Assembly (NCBI GenBank): GCA_030762935.1
Contig: CM060882.1
Span: 23,193,001 to 23,257,000 of the forward strand
Origin: Hymenopus coronatus
Lineage: Eukaryota > Arthropoda > Insecta > Mantodea > Hymenopodidae
Reading direction: 5' to 3'
DNA: 64,000 nucleotides
Below are positions 11,347 to 23,446 of the stretch, one piece after another. Both the position numbers and the translations under genes were made by a program. Position 1 is the first letter of the stretch. Each line of letters begins with the position of its first letter. The notes under the pieces were generated by a model, which did no database searches, was not told where the DNA came from, and saw only the letters and a program-made list of their open reading frames with translations.

Positions 11347-11543
11347 TACCGCACGACTTGATGAAAGCAGAAACACAGCCATTCTGCAAGTTGGAGCTAC
11401 AGAGTGGTATATCCTTAGAACCTCAGATTATAGAGGAAATAAAGAAGACTTTTGCAAGTCATATACCAAAAAGTATTAGACTGGATCAAAGAGGACATTT
11501 TCCATCATTTTATGTTAAAGAGGACGATGTAAGAGTATTGTAA
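11347..11543 (+). CDS. Candidate alternative terminal exon, unknown tail
   Basis: An acceptor (TTAACTTTCAAAATTGCAG) is followed by a phase-1 reading frame of 65 codons to TAA at 11541. The peptide runs PHDLMKAETQPFCKLELQSG, then EPQIIEEIKKTFASHIPKSI and ends in VKEDDVRVL. Composition is balanced with good hydrophobic-charged alternation, unlike its AT-rich surroundings. An AATAAA occurs about 200 nt later (about 11746). I recognise no domain. It has the same strand and phase as the exons at 3698, 23447 and 53335, which suggests a shared upstream exon. It could also be a decayed transposon segment. Confidence 0.5.
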
Positions 11544-12359
11544 AGGTGACGTGTATCAAATGTGGATTACATCTGTGCCTTACCCCCACTTCCACTTGCT
11601 TTTTGGATTTTCATACAAAAAGTGAACTCTAATTAGTTGTCATACAAGAAATGAACTTTAACAAATTACAAATTTGTTACTGCAAAAAACATATGTTTTT
11701 ATAATACTCCTGATGCAAGAATTCTATGTTGCAAATAATACTTAATAATAAATTAAGTTACAATTTCTGCAGAATCATCAGTGTCAGCTGAGTTGTACAG
11801 ATTGCAGCAAAGCAAATGACAGTGAAATGTTAGTCATTGGCATTGGTATTGGATGTGTTCAAAATATGTACTATCGCTTATGTATCCAGTAATGGCTCAT
11901 GGCCAAATTATCTGTTGGGACACAATTTAAAGATTTGCTAAAATATATGGATACTAAAAACTCGGTGAAAATTCAATGTTAATTTGTGAGTAAATACACT
12001 AACCTTTCTATTTGTAGACGAAGCCCATCCTTCAATCCTTCATTTGAGCAAATACCGCAGTAACTAGCTGGTTGAAGTCAGGAACTGAATGCATCATATT
12101 CCCAGAAACTTGTTCATATGTTTATCAATCATTAGTGACATCCTCTTGCCCCAAATGTACATTTACTCATATCTGGTCTTAACAGGTGATGTACCTACTT
12201 CAGCTTGAAAGACTCTACCCTTCAACATTATTCTGCATGATCCCAATAGCTTATGTATGTCAATTTCTACGTTCACAGTGTTTCTTTTTGCAAAAAAGAC
12301 AACTCCATATCACTCAAATTATGGAAATTATTCTTAAAATAAGGTAAATCGTGAATAAC

Positions 12360-14116
12360 TAGTAATTATTTTAAGCATTTTCTTTATAGACAATTGTATT
12401 CTTTACAACCAATTGTCTACCTTTCCTAACAATGCTTAGCATTTTTCCTTTTAAGGCAAACTTTAACATTACCATTTTTTTGAATACAAGCAACTGATGG
12501 ATATATTCTGCAGTTAATGTTGTCAAATTATTCACCAGCGCATTTGGACTAGGTTTCATTAACTCATTCTTCATTTTGAAACACATTCAAAACACTTAAC
12601 TCTCAGCATTCAATTTCAAAATGTGTCACTTATCACTTCTTGCAAGTAAGGCACCATTTTACTGCTTATTGATGACCATAATTTCAATGCATACTCAATT
12701 ATTGGTCTGCAGCAGAATCGAACAGGACTCTCGAAAATTTCAGTTAAATGGACAGAATGAGATTAAAAAATGTATGTACCCTATTCAGTTGTGTTTATTT
12801 TGATACTTCTGTGCAATACATTTATGTGAGCACACCAAAACATACAATGAACAAAAAATGGCTCCTCATTCTTCCATTAAATACCATTAACCATTCTTCC
12901 ATGATCTGTGACATCATCCATGCCTTTTTATTGGATCTCCAATCAACAGGCAGGTTCTGAAGGTCAGTATTTTTGAAGCATCTCAGCTTAGCAGCCTTAC
13001 CAATCACAAGGGGTTAAAACTACATAAGAAAACAGTCAATCTTTCCTTGGACAATTTTCCTCCCAAATATTTCTCACCTTTTAAACACAATGACTTATTC
13101 GGTCACGTATAGAAGAATAATCCTGTCTCATTGCTGTTTGCTATGTTTTCAGGTTTGTATCCTTTGATTATTGAAGGTAGTTTAGCAATTCAATCAGCGA
13201 TGGTTTCACTTGATTCACCACAAAGTCTGTTAAAAACTATCTGATGTCTTTTGCGGAAACTCTCCAACCATCCGTTAGATGCTTTGAATTCAGTCTTGCG
13301 CAGTCTTTCAGCTGCCTTTTTAGCATATACTTGTAACATAGATCCCAATATGAAGTGATTTTTTACCCTAACACTAACCACCCCCATACTATTTCATTAA
13401 TGCCCTGTTTTTCGCTTTCTTAAATTCTCTCTTTATTTTCCCATTAGCACATTTTTCTCACTGCTTCAGAATTTCAGTTTTCTTCTTTAGAATCTCGTAA
13501 ACTTGAGTTTTGCATACATTGAACACCTTCATGATCTGCTTTGCACTCAATTTATGTCTTTCACCAGCATAAATCACTTTCACTCTCGTGTTAAGATGTA
13601 TAATTCTTGCTTTCGAAGCCATGTTAACAATAGGAAATAAACCACCGTCTTTGTCTAAGTTTAGAGGTGTACTGTTATGAGCTCTGTATTCTATGCTGTC
13701 TTGACAACTCATTAGAGCGGGAATTGGAAAGGAAAGAGATAATCAGCCATGCTTATTATTAACTATGCAGTGAAGTAGACTGACAGGTTCCTCAGTATTT
13801 GTACCGTCATTAGCATACCCCCCACATAGACAGGTCAGGTAGCAGCAATAGGGTGTTGTTTCTACTTAAACTTCACGTACTTAGAGCAGACAAAGCACAT
13901 TTTTACCGGGTGCCTGAAAATGTTCTAAACTCTGCATTCCAGAACTGGACATTTTCCGTTAAAATGTGTACTTTGATTTCCAGTGTCTGCATAAGACAGT
14001 TTCCATAAGGGGAAATTTAGCTTGCTTTTCACCCCTAAATTCACGGTGCCATGAAATATTTCCATTTAAGACAGATTTCCCCTTGGCAAGGGGTCCATTG
14101 AAGCCAGGTTTTACTG
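12360..14116 (-). mobile_element. Tigger/pogo-type DNA transposon remnant
   Basis: The minus strand encodes an N-terminal CENP-B-like helix-turn-helix (about 13460-13620; MASKARIIHLNTRVKVIYAG, KLSAKQIMKVFNVCKTQVYE), a second HTH segment (about 13190-13350; TEFKASNGWLESFRKRH, CGESSETI) and part of the DDE catalytic domain (about 12850-13000; GKAAKLRCFKN, LPVDWRSNKKAW, MEEWL). This order is diagnostic of Tigger. The 5' end reads, on the minus strand, CAGTAAAACCTGGCTTCAA next to TA at 14117, a pogo-like terminal repeat. The other end was not located and 12360 is approximate. Multiple frameshifts. Confidence 0.88.
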
Positions 14117-14920
14117 TAATAAGATGCTAAGGCAGGGAAGTCCAAAGTGAGTGGAATACAACTTTAGATTTACTTATCTATTAGGTTTTAATATTGCATC
14201 ACATAATGCAAGACAACTCACAGTCTTTTATCATCAATAAGTTACACTAACTGCACAGTTTGCCACTAAATTATGATGACTAGCTATTCCACTAACTGTG
14301 TAGATTATTAGCTATGTATGTAAAACATTTAACTCGCTTGTAAACTACAGCACAGGGTGCACCTACCTAATATCTTCCACAAGTTCCTGAAAAGGGTCTG
14401 CTGAATGATTTTTGGTATTGGTGTGCCAAATACTCACACTTGTGAGCATCTAAATGTTCATTTTGAATGCTGCTCTGGATAGGCAATGCCATGCAGCTTG
14501 CCAGCGAGATTAAATATTATTGGTGTGCACATTTGCCATTGGATCTGCAAAGTGCACGGATCGATTTACTGCGAAATGGGCAGCAAATCCTCCAGTCATC
14601 AAGCCATAATAGCCCCTCCAGGCATTGGTATGCATCATGCTGATGGACTCTATATGCTCTGCAATTAAATTGTAGCTGTGTATGCATCTCCATTATTATT
14701 TGCTTATGTTGTCCGTGTCTCATTTGAATGAATATCTATCATCTTAAGGGTCCAATTGCCCTCTATGATGCGCCCCTGATGGAATTTCTGCCATCCTATT
14801 TTCATTAGTCAATTTGAAGACGGCTGGGACTGCCAATTTTTCCTCTCAAAGTCTATTTGGCATTGTTGGAGAAACTATTTAAAAAAAAATCTGCAGTGTA
14901 CCATTCACATGACTTTCTCT

Positions 14921-15570
14921 ACATCTCTGCAACAAATTATTCTTAAAAATCATATACTTCTATTTACTTCATGCTAATCAGAAAAACATAGCAGAAATAG
15001 TCTTATTACTTGCTTCCTTGTAAGTAGAAGTGAAATAAGGTTAAAGTGATAGTCACAAGCTGGTTGCTATGTCACTGAAGTTCCTTTGTTTGTATGGACA
15101 GAGGTGACAATTTCCTGTATGAGAAAAGTGTAAGTCTTTCAAAGCAGAAACCAAAAACAGGGAATGTCTCAAAAACGATGAACTCCACGAAAAAAATGAA
15201 TATAACACAAATTGGGTGTTTTAATGTGCTCTACATTTTTCGTGCAGTAAGTTTTTTTCCATCTCTTACAGTTTAGCAGTTATTCAAAGTTCCTTAAAAT
15301 TCATCCAGAATAAATTACTCTTCAGAGGCTATTCCCAGAAAATTCAAGATAAACATTTTATTTGTCAGGTAAATAGTTTTAATATACAATATTTTAATCA
15401 AAATCGTTACAGCCATTTTTGAGAAAATCAAAATTTTCGTAAAAAGGTCCATGCAAAGGGTAGTTGGGGGTGGGGGATTTTTCTAAAAATCTTTGTGTTT
15501 GGTATTTTACTGACTTTTCGGTTTTGAGTTATCGTGCCCCCCCCCCCCCCACACTCACGCACGCACACAC
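14921..15570 (+). mobile_element. Family A element, 5' part (interrupted copy)
   Basis: The copy starts at ACTTTCTCTACATCTCTGC and runs forward through GGGGGTGGGGG to a C-run (15539-15551) and a (CA)n stretch, where block D1 begins. The missing right part, (CA)n plus CCTTTTTCTAAAAATAC and the terminal hairpin, resumes at about 17028-17247 in the same orientation. The two parts are therefore one element split by D1. Confidence 0.8.
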
Positions 15571-15572
15571 AA

Positions 15573-17023
15573 TTTTATCTGAGTTCATTGAACGCGTGTG
15601 ACAGACATTTTGTGGTTCACCACCTGGCAGTAACAAGTCTTTTCACCCTGAAGTAGAATCGTCCCAATGTGACCTCTTGCTGAAAAGAAGGAACAGATCA
15701 TCTTCTTGCCAACACTTCTTGTTTAATTCTTTTTTGTAGGAGGCTTTTCTCTTAGGAAGACTCCGACCAATGACGTCAGTTTCTGAATAATGCTCTAAAT
15801 CAAGCATTTGTCACCTGTTCCAATGTTCATCTGGAGAGCTTCCTGATTTGAAGTTTTCTTTCAGGATTGTTTTCACTGCTGCTGATCCAGTATATAGGGC
15901 TAATTGAATCTGGCCTTATGTGCAAAGACAATGTTTCCACGATAGGTGCTCTGCTTTCACAACATTTTCATCCATTGTTGCTATAACCAGCCATCCTGCT
16001 CAGTCTTCGTCTTTGAGGGAATCCCTTCCTTTTCTAAACTCTGGATGCTGTCGATAAATAGTGGATTGTAAAGGGCAAAGATCCCTAAATGCAAGATGCA
16101 GCATTCTCTCTCCCCTCAACCAACTTTAAAGTCATAGAAAATCATAGCACCAAAATACTCTCGCTTGAAATGCATCCTGGCATATGGCACAGCAACATTT
16201 GCTATACATGCACACATGGTGCTGATGATACACATTGTTGAACGCGCCCAGACTTGCACACGTTGCTATCTGAACTTAAATCTGAAGTTAGAAAAAGCTG
16301 CATTGGCTTACCACAACTCATTGTTGTCCGTTCTCAAAACTTCTGGAGTGACCCTCAAATATGTAACAGACAATTTGGTGAGCTTATCTGCAATTACTTA
16401 GAGAAATTTGTATTCTACTAACGATACAGTTTTGGTTATTTCAGTCACCTATCTCCCCTTAAGTAAGATGGATAATTTTCTGTCATTTTTGGTTAACTGT
16501 CAAAATGAAATAAAACGAAATGGAGTTTTACTTATAGACACTCTATAACTACTGTGGTTCTCAGTGTCCCATTCTATACTGGGCATGAAAGACAGCTTAA
16601 TTTTGTTCAAAGACTTCTCTATCAGACTTGAGGTTCCTTTACGTGCCATAAATCTACGACATGGGACCAACGGCTTTACTTCCCTTCTGAAGGAAGCCAT
16701 GCTAAGGATTTTTATGCCCAAAAAAATACATCATCCTCTGCCAGGCTTGCAAGCTCACCCACTTCATTATAATGGGTTATTGACGCTCTACTGTATTTAT
16801 TGTTTCTTAGGCATTCTACCAATCAAGTCTGACATTCAGACAAATACACGCGTGAAACAGTTAATCTGATATATCCCTGTCAATCTTTTCTTTCGTATGT
16901 ACATGTTGAGAGATGTGCTTATTGAACATTTTTTGGAAATGATGCACAGCTCAAAATGAGACATAAATCTTCTAAATGACTTGTTTTGCATACTGGTTTA
17001 AGTGTCATAATTTTTCTTCAAAT
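15573..17023. mobile_element. Block D copy 1 (mariner-derived repeat plus SINE), empty-site copy
   Basis: This ~1.45-kb block recurs at 40692-40786 plus 44895-46253 with few differences, and partly at 59440-61050. On the minus strand, about 15740-16190 gives mariner N-terminal pieces (REYFGAMIFYDFKVG, FRKGRDSLKDED, ATMDENVVKAEH). It also holds a truncated family B SINE. At 15649-15655 the sequence CGTCCCAATGTGACC is continuous, whereas in the second copy a LINE interrupts at exactly this point. The block sits within the (CA)n of a family A element. Confidence 0.85.
16518..16756 (-). repeat. tRNA-SINE family B, copy 2, head truncated
   Basis: The body matches the copies at 6912, 47620 and 61370 (GTTCTCAGTGTCCCATTCTATACTGGG region), but the copy stops near CCTCTGCCAGGCTTGCAAG without a full box A. 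It is shared with the paralogous block at 45746, so it was present before duplication. Confidence 0.85.
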
Positions 17024-17026
17024 ACT

Positions 17027-17027
<1 letters not shown>

Positions 17028-17062
<35 letters not shown>

Positions 17063-17247
17063 TCTCTCTCACTCACTCACTCACACACACACACACACAC
17101 ACATACACTTCACACCTTTTTCTAAAAATACTTATTTTTGGACTCAAGGGACCTCAAAATATTTCTGCTGAAATCTCAGCATAAATTTTTTGAGGGAGTA
17201 AAATATCTTCTCTATACTCTGTATACATAGTACGTATAGAGAAAGTA
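17028..17247 (+). mobile_element. Family A element, 3' part (continuation of 14921 copy)
   Basis: It starts with (CT)n and (AC)n microsatellites (about 17030-17103), then CCTTTTTCTAAAAATAC and the terminal hairpin TCTATACTCTGTATACATAG followed by TATAGAGAAAGTA. It is the right end missing from the 14921-15570 segment. Confidence 0.8.
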
Positions 17248-17249
17248 AA

Positions 17250-18485
17250 ATGTAATTAAAAGACAACACTAAGATGTCTGCAATTATATCAACAATTGTA
17301 AATTAAATATGACTCGTTAATTATTATACAATCCCAATAATTATATAATTTCATCTCCTAAAAGTCAATGCCGCTGGTATGACAGTAGATTAAAAGATAA
17401 TTAACAGTTTGTAATTAAAGAATGCTGTCACTTGGTTGAATATTTAAATTTTCTCAAATTATCTCACTGAATTGAAAGAAACGAGAACTGTTAAAAAAAA
17501 TATAAATAGAAAATATGTTAAGATATAGAAAATATAATATTTAATATTTGCTGAAGCTCTATGGTTGGGTGCGGGGTGCTCCAAATGAACATTAATTCAT
17601 TGAAGCATTAAAATGAAATATAAGGGTCACCAAATTTTTGCTAATATTTAAGCTGATTATATTGAATAATATAGAATACTATCCAATAAAATGAGATTCA
17701 ATCAAGATTTTGAGCTCATTGGTCTAGTTATATTATCATTTTAATGAACTTACAGAAATGCATATATAAGGAACAAAAAACCTGTTTGCTATTTGCATGT
17801 AATGATAATTATAGTTTTGAAATTCATAATGAATATACGACAGTTTTTGTAACAAATGTGTAAACCATTTGTTATGCCTATACAATTTAAGTTTTTCAAT
17901 AAAATCATCCCTCTTGCTTTTAAAATATAATGGGGTCATGTTTATGAAGCTATAGTGGTCTTATATTTCATATGGCCTCAGTTGTTCAGACAAATAACCA
18001 TGGAATATTATATTATTCCACAATACATGGAAATTATTAAAAGAAATGGTTCATGCTTCTTAGAAATACCTTTATTTATTGGGGTCTAATAGTGAGGCTT
18101 ATAGTCATTTTACTTGGCACAGAGGTGCAAGTCATATTGATAAAAAACGTTTTGTGTAGGAATCTTCTGTTAATATAGCTAATCAGTACCTGCTTCTTAC
18201 TTAAATGTATATTAAATAGTCATACTTTTAAAAGTGTTTAAATTATACTTAAACATGTTTTTGATAGGATATTGAATTTGTGATAATTGTGTTCTACTAA
18301 ATGACTTGAACACATGAATCTTTCTGTACTTTGTATGGTTTGTGACAAATATTATTAAGATTAATTTATCAAATATTCTATTCATTTATTTAAGTATATG
18401 GTTCGTGAAATCATTCCTTTGTAAGAAAATGTAATGTTTGATTAAAAAATTGAGCCAGCTGGTTTTACTGCAAATAAAACAATAA
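17250..18485. other. AT-rich non-coding stretch
   Basis: No protein-like ORF, repeat family or RNA gene was recognised. Base composition is strongly A/T. Intron or intergenic DNA is the simplest reading. Confidence 0.5.
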
Positions 18486-18489
18486 CTGT

Positions 18490-20204
18490 ACAACTCAGTT
18501 AAATTGGAGTCATAAAAATCCAAGCTTTTGACCATTTTAACTCTGGGCTTTGTCAGGGAATGGCAAAACTGGATTGAAAACAAATTTAGAGGTATACCTG
18601 TAGTTGTGCTAAATCCCAACCAATTAGATATGGCTTCTTGGCACAAGATCTGTGACAGATCAACATGCAGCTTTCTGGTAAGTTTCTCCAAGGTCTGCTC
18701 CTGGTGTCGTGTAAGTGGTGATCATGCCCAATATTGCTTAATTTTCTGATAATAGGTCTGCATGCAGCTTCCCATGTAATTTTCTTCGCAGTCCACTTCT
18801 AGTGTTGTGTTGCAGTCATTCATTCAAGTGCTCTCCTTGCTCAGTGCTGCCTAACTTCTAGTACGAGATCTAGTGACAGTTTTCTGCTCATTTTCTGGCT
18901 TAGTTATTTTGGTGATCTGCTCCTGGTCTCCTGATACAGCCACTCATTCAAGAGCTGACCACATCTAATGCTGCTCAACTTCAGAGATCCAATGAGCATC
19001 CATGGTTGAAGAGGAGGATTCTTTCAATTTGTTTTTAATTATGTTAAGGACAGGTTGCCAGGCCTCACTTAGTGTATGTCCTGGTCCCTGTCAAACATAT
19101 TACGGATCCTAATTTTGATGTCCTTGATGACATGGTCCCAGTAACTGTTTGCCTTCATGACTATGATGTCTAATTGAAGAAGATCCTATGGCTATTTTCG
19201 ATGAAATGTTGTGCCACTGCAGATTTCTGGGATAAAGCAGCCTAATGTGGTGTTTGTGTTCTTGGCATCTCTCTTTAATAGTGCGGCCCATCTGACCTAT
19301 GTATGAGAGACTATCTATATTAGCAAGAAATCTCATTTACTCCTGGTGTCCCGAGTCTTAGGTCATCCTTAATGGAGTGCATCATGGTTCTGATCTTACT
19401 GGGTGGCATATATGGTACAGATGCTGTAACCATGTAGAATTCTAGCAGTTTTATTGGAAAGATTGCCTCAGTAAGGGATGTAAGCCTTGGTTTTCTTTTC
19501 TTTCTCCATAACAGATGAACCGTCCCTATGAAGGACCTTATTCAGTGCTCTACTAATGTCTGCTTTATGATAACCATTCTTCCTTGATGTGGTGAAAAGA
19601 TGGTTGATTTCTGATTGAAGACAATCAGAATCAAAAATGTTGAAAGCTCTATGAAGTAAAGTTGTTAAAAACCCCTTGTTTTTGGGTTAGAATGATGATG
19701 ACTGTGGTAATTGTCCTATGGAGCATCAGTCTTCTAGTAAGTCAAAATATCCAGGATAGGTAAAGTCCTATTGAATTCAACCTCCATGGTGAACTGTATA
19801 TTTGGATGAATGCTATTTAGGTGTTCCAGAAAGTGCTGCAATTTTACTGTCCTGTGTGTCCAAACACTGAAGGTATCATCAACATATCTGAAGAAATGTT
19901 TTATTTTCTTCGGAGCGATGTCTAGAGCCATGTCTTCAAAGGCTCCATGAAGAAGTTGACTATTGAGGTGATTCATGGCTACTCCATCAGTCTGCTCATA
20001 CTATTTACCTTAGTAAATAGAAATAGGTTGAGGCTAGGATATGTTGGAAATATTCAACTACTTCAGGTGGGAAGTTATCTTGAAGGAGCCGGATATTTTT
20101 TGGAGTGGAGTTTGTATGAACAAGGATTGTACATCAAAAGTCACAAGTACGTCAGTTGGCTGCAATTTCATGGTCTTAAGTTTTTCAACAAAATCTTTAG
20201 AGCT
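18490..20204 (-). pseudogene. Penelope-like element 1, RT plus GIY-YIG remnant
   Basis: The minus strand reads, N to C, DVLVTFDVQSLFIQTPLQ (RT palm start, about 20090-20150), HFFRYVDDTFSVWTHR (catalytic YVDD retained, about 19850-19890), then SLSYIGQMGRTIKERCQEH (GIY-YIG endonuclease, about 19250-19310), and a decayed C-terminal region reaching the GTCAAAAGC-type end near 18520. This domain order (RT then C-terminal GIY-YIG) defines Penelope-like elements. It is 5' truncated; its broken end abuts element 2 in head-to-head orientation. Frameshifts and stops are numerous. Confidence 0.9.
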
Positions 20205-20470
20205 GTCAAAGAGAGATGCCAAGAACATCAACACCATATTAGGCTGCTTTTTCCAAGAAATCTGCAATGACAGAACATTCCATCAAAAATAACCACAGGA
20301 TGCTCTTCGACCAGACTTCAGTAGTCGTGAAGGCCAACAGTTACTGGGATCATGTCATCAAGGAGGGTATTGGAATTAGGATCCATGATAATTTGTCTAA
20401 TAGGGACCAGGGCATTCAACTAAGTGAAGCCTGGCAACCCGTCCTCAACATAATATTAAGGCACATATCG
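20205..20470 (+). pseudogene. Penelope-like element 2, endonuclease C-terminus
   Basis: The plus strand encodes AVKERCQEHQHHIRLLFPRN and, in another frame, EHSIKNNHRMLFDQTSVV, then YWDHVIKEGIGIRIHDN and LSEAWQPVL. These are close relatives of the same region of element 1 on the opposite strand. Only the C-terminal part is present. It forms an inverted pair with its neighbours on both sides. Confidence 0.88.
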
Positions 20471-20501
20471 TTTCACCCGTCTCTTCTTTGGGCATCTTCA
20501 G
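20471..20501 (-). ncRNA. Hammerhead-ribozyme-like core, minus strand
   Basis: Read on the minus strand, the segment has CTGAAGA (matches CUGANGA), a short stem GCCC/GGGT closing an 11-nt loop, and then GAAA. Penelope-like elements are known to carry hammerhead motifs in their terminal repeats, and this sits at the 3' edge of element 3. A convincing stem III and cleavage triplet were not seen, so activity is doubtful. Confidence 0.35.
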
Positions 20502-21992
20502 AGGTCATTGACTCATGGCTGGAGTAGCTAAAGTGGTGCTTGGTTTAGTGCCAATCATATTTATAGTGGGAGAGAGACCGCCCACTTTCCTCCTATTGGC
20601 TGCTCATCCACCATCATAGTGCAGCTGCTGCCCTGTGTTGTCCGGTGGTTTCTGGGGTTTGATCCTAGTGTTTTCCTACACAGGAATTAACATTTCATGT
20701 ATCCATTCAGCTTTGTCTTTCCTGTTGAAATTATTTATATATTTGTGAATTTCTATTGCTTCATGGTAAATTCTGGAGTGGTATTGGGCTGTGCTGTTGA
20801 GCACTTCAGTATCATTAAATCTAATATCATGACCTGCCAGCAGGCATGTTTGGCCACCACTGATTTTTCACTATATAACAGCCGGCAGTTGCTTCAATGT
20901 TCCTTTATGTGTGTGCATATACTATGCTTGGAAGTACCGATGTATACACTGCAGCAACTGCTTGGTATATGGTAAACTCCTTTTATATAGAGGGGATCCC
21001 ATCTGTCCTTTGCCGATCGGAGATGATGTTTCACCTTCTTGGTATAAATGGTTTTAATTTTTATTTTTTCTAAAAATTTGCTGATCCTGTCTGTGATCTT
21101 ATTTATGTATGGTAGGAAGGCTATGTTGGTTGTGTTGGGTTTCTCTGTGCATTTATTAGTCTGTTTTGGGCATGATGCCCGGATTATTTCTTCCAAACCA
21201 GCCTTTATGTTAGCTGTAAATGTTTTAGTTCTTGTTCCAAGGTGGCCAATTTACAGATCTGCTTTGTATGTTCTGTCAAAGTCTTTATAATGCCTCTCTT
21301 CTGACATGGATGGTGGTTTGATGTTTTCTGCAGATATCGGTCCATATGGGTTGGTTTCCTGTATACAGGGTGGCCTAGCATCATGTTAGGTCTTTTGGTT
21401 CTAAAACATCTAGGAAAGCAATGGAATGATCATTTTCCTTTACCATGATAAATTTAATGCTGTCACTGATGCTGTTGATGTGATTTAAATACAGTTCTAA
21501 TTCTTTGTCTCCATGCAGCCAGATAACAAAGGTGTTGTAGATGTATCTCCACCATACTTTGGTTTTAAGAACAGCTGACTCTAGGGCTATTTCCTTAAAC
21601 TTTTCCATATAAAAATCGAGCTGAAAGGACTTCCCATTGCAACTTTTCCTTTGGAAATAGCTGGTAGTGAGGCAGTGACAGAACAGAGCAGTGATGTCAT
21701 CTGGGAAGATTTCGGAAAGGTGTGACAAGGTGTCTTCTAGTGGGAACCTCGTGAAGAGGGAAATTAAATCACAGCTTATCAGTTGATCCTGTGGCTCCAA
21801 CCTAATCCCTTTCAGTTTTTCAGTGAAGTGCATGGAGTTCTTTATGTGTGTTTCTGTGTTGCCGACGTATGGTTGTAGCAATTTTGCTTGATGTTTTGAT
21901 AAGGGGTACATAGGTGATCCTATGGCACTCACTATGGGGTGCAGTGGCGTGGATTCTCTATGAATCTTAGGCAGGCCGTCAAAGTCTAAGCA
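20475..21992 (-). pseudogene. Penelope-like element 3, different subfamily
   Basis: Minus-strand order: DFDGLPKIHRESTPLHPIVS (about 21920-21990), SAIGSPMYPLSKHQAKLLQP, DLISLFTRFPLEDTL, HCLTTSYF, then WWRYIYNTFVIWLHGDKELE, where the usual YVDD has become YIYN, so the catalytic aspartates are lost. Next come AFLPYINKITDRI, LRSAKDRWDPL and GVYHIPSSCCSVYIGTSKHS, a GIY-YIG variant whose leading GVYxI is intact. A block between RT motifs A and C appears deleted (YFQRKSCNGKSFQLDFYMEKF). The protein differs clearly from elements 1 and 2. It is 5' truncated at about 21992, where family A sequence begins. Confidence 0.92.
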
Positions 21993-21994
21993 TT

Positions 21995-22496
21995 TATATA
22001 AATATATGTGTTTTAACGAGATCTAAATTTTTTATGTAGTAAGTTTTTGTTCATCTCTTATGGTTTACCAGTTAGCAAAAGTCATCCAAAATGAAGAGGT
22101 CTTCAGAGGCTATTCCCAGAAAATCCAAGATATACATTTTGTCATGTAAATGTCTTTAATATAAGGTATTTTAATCAAAATCATTAGCCATTTTTGAGAA
22201 AAACAAAATGTTTGAAATTTTACAATATAAAGGGTAGTTTGGGGTGGGGGCATGTTCTTCAAAATCTGTCTCTCATCCCTAGAAAATACTAAACTTAAAT
22301 ACCAAGTTTGGGTTTACAGATTTTCGTTTTTGGGTTATTGTGTTCCCGGACATACTGACCTTTTTCTTAAACTGCTTTTCTTGGATACAGGGTATCCTAA
22401 TAAGTGTGTTTCTAGTGAAATCTCGGTATTAAACTTTTGGGTGGAATGCGATACCTTCTCTACCTCTGTAGTATGTACTAAGTAGAGAAAGTAACA
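21995..22496 (+). mobile_element. Family A element, 5'-truncated
   Basis: It begins inside the element at ACGAGATCTAAATTTTTTATG, passes TTGGGGTGGGGG and CCTTTTTCTTAAACTGC, and ends with a worn terminal hairpin (CTACCTCTGTAGTATGTAC, AGTAGAGAAAGTAA). It is directly adjacent to Penelope element 3. Confidence 0.8.
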
Positions 22497-22499
22497 AAA

Positions 22500-23446
22500 T
22501 ATAGATTTTTGAGGAAAAATAAAGCTTTAAATCAAATTAAAAGAAACAAACAAATGATCATTAAATTTTTTATAGGATTTTGTAATATTATCATCATTAA
22601 CTCTACAGAATTAACAGAATTAAATCTTAAGGTGGTAAAGTTTTGTGTTGTGGAAAGTATTTTTGAAAATACAGACTTCTTAGTCTCTGAATTAAAGACA
22701 CTTTTGTAATTTAATGCTTCTTGAGAAACCATGTCATAAAGATTATATTTTCAACTGGGTATTGTTTTCTAGCAAATAAAGAAAAGGGCAGAATGAGTTT
22801 TATGGAGGAAACTTTTAATTTTAAAAATCTTTTATTTCTGTGAAGTGATTCAGGTGCATATTACCACTATTACCTGCTGTGCAAAACTATAAGTTTTGCT
22901 GATGTAGAGACAGATTGGAGCACTTGGAATTAGGCAGATTTTTAAAGGATCATTTATGAATTTTCAATTCAGTTTTATGCCTCAGTTAATCGAGAAAATG
23001 GTTACTAATTAATGCTTAAAAATTTGCTTTCTATTTAAAGATAAAAGAAGACTTTCAGTGAATTTAATTGTCAGCAGAAAAATAAATGAATATGCAATGT
23101 AGATGAATAAAGTGAAATAGATTGAAAACAATCTTTGATATACCTTTCATGAGAAAGAAGAAACCACCTTTTATCTGGAAGAATTGGTGAGAATTAAGGG
23201 AAAACACATTCCATCATAATATTGCCACTCTAAAGATCAAAGTAATTTAAAGAAAGCAGTTTAAGGTACTAAAATGTGTATACATTTATGAAACCAATAA
23301 ACAGAGATGGTGTAATTTTGTGATATTTTCCTTCTCATTTGCTTTTGTGAAGAAAACATTAATATTTTGAGTGATAATGTTGAATGTGCTAAATGTATAC
23401 TGTAGGATCCAAATACAAATACAAACCTTTCTATTGGTGGCGGCAG
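22500..23446. other. AT-rich non-coding stretch upstream of exon
   Basis: No repeat family or coding sequence was recognised. It leads into the acceptor at 23446 and is best seen as intron. Confidence 0.5.
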
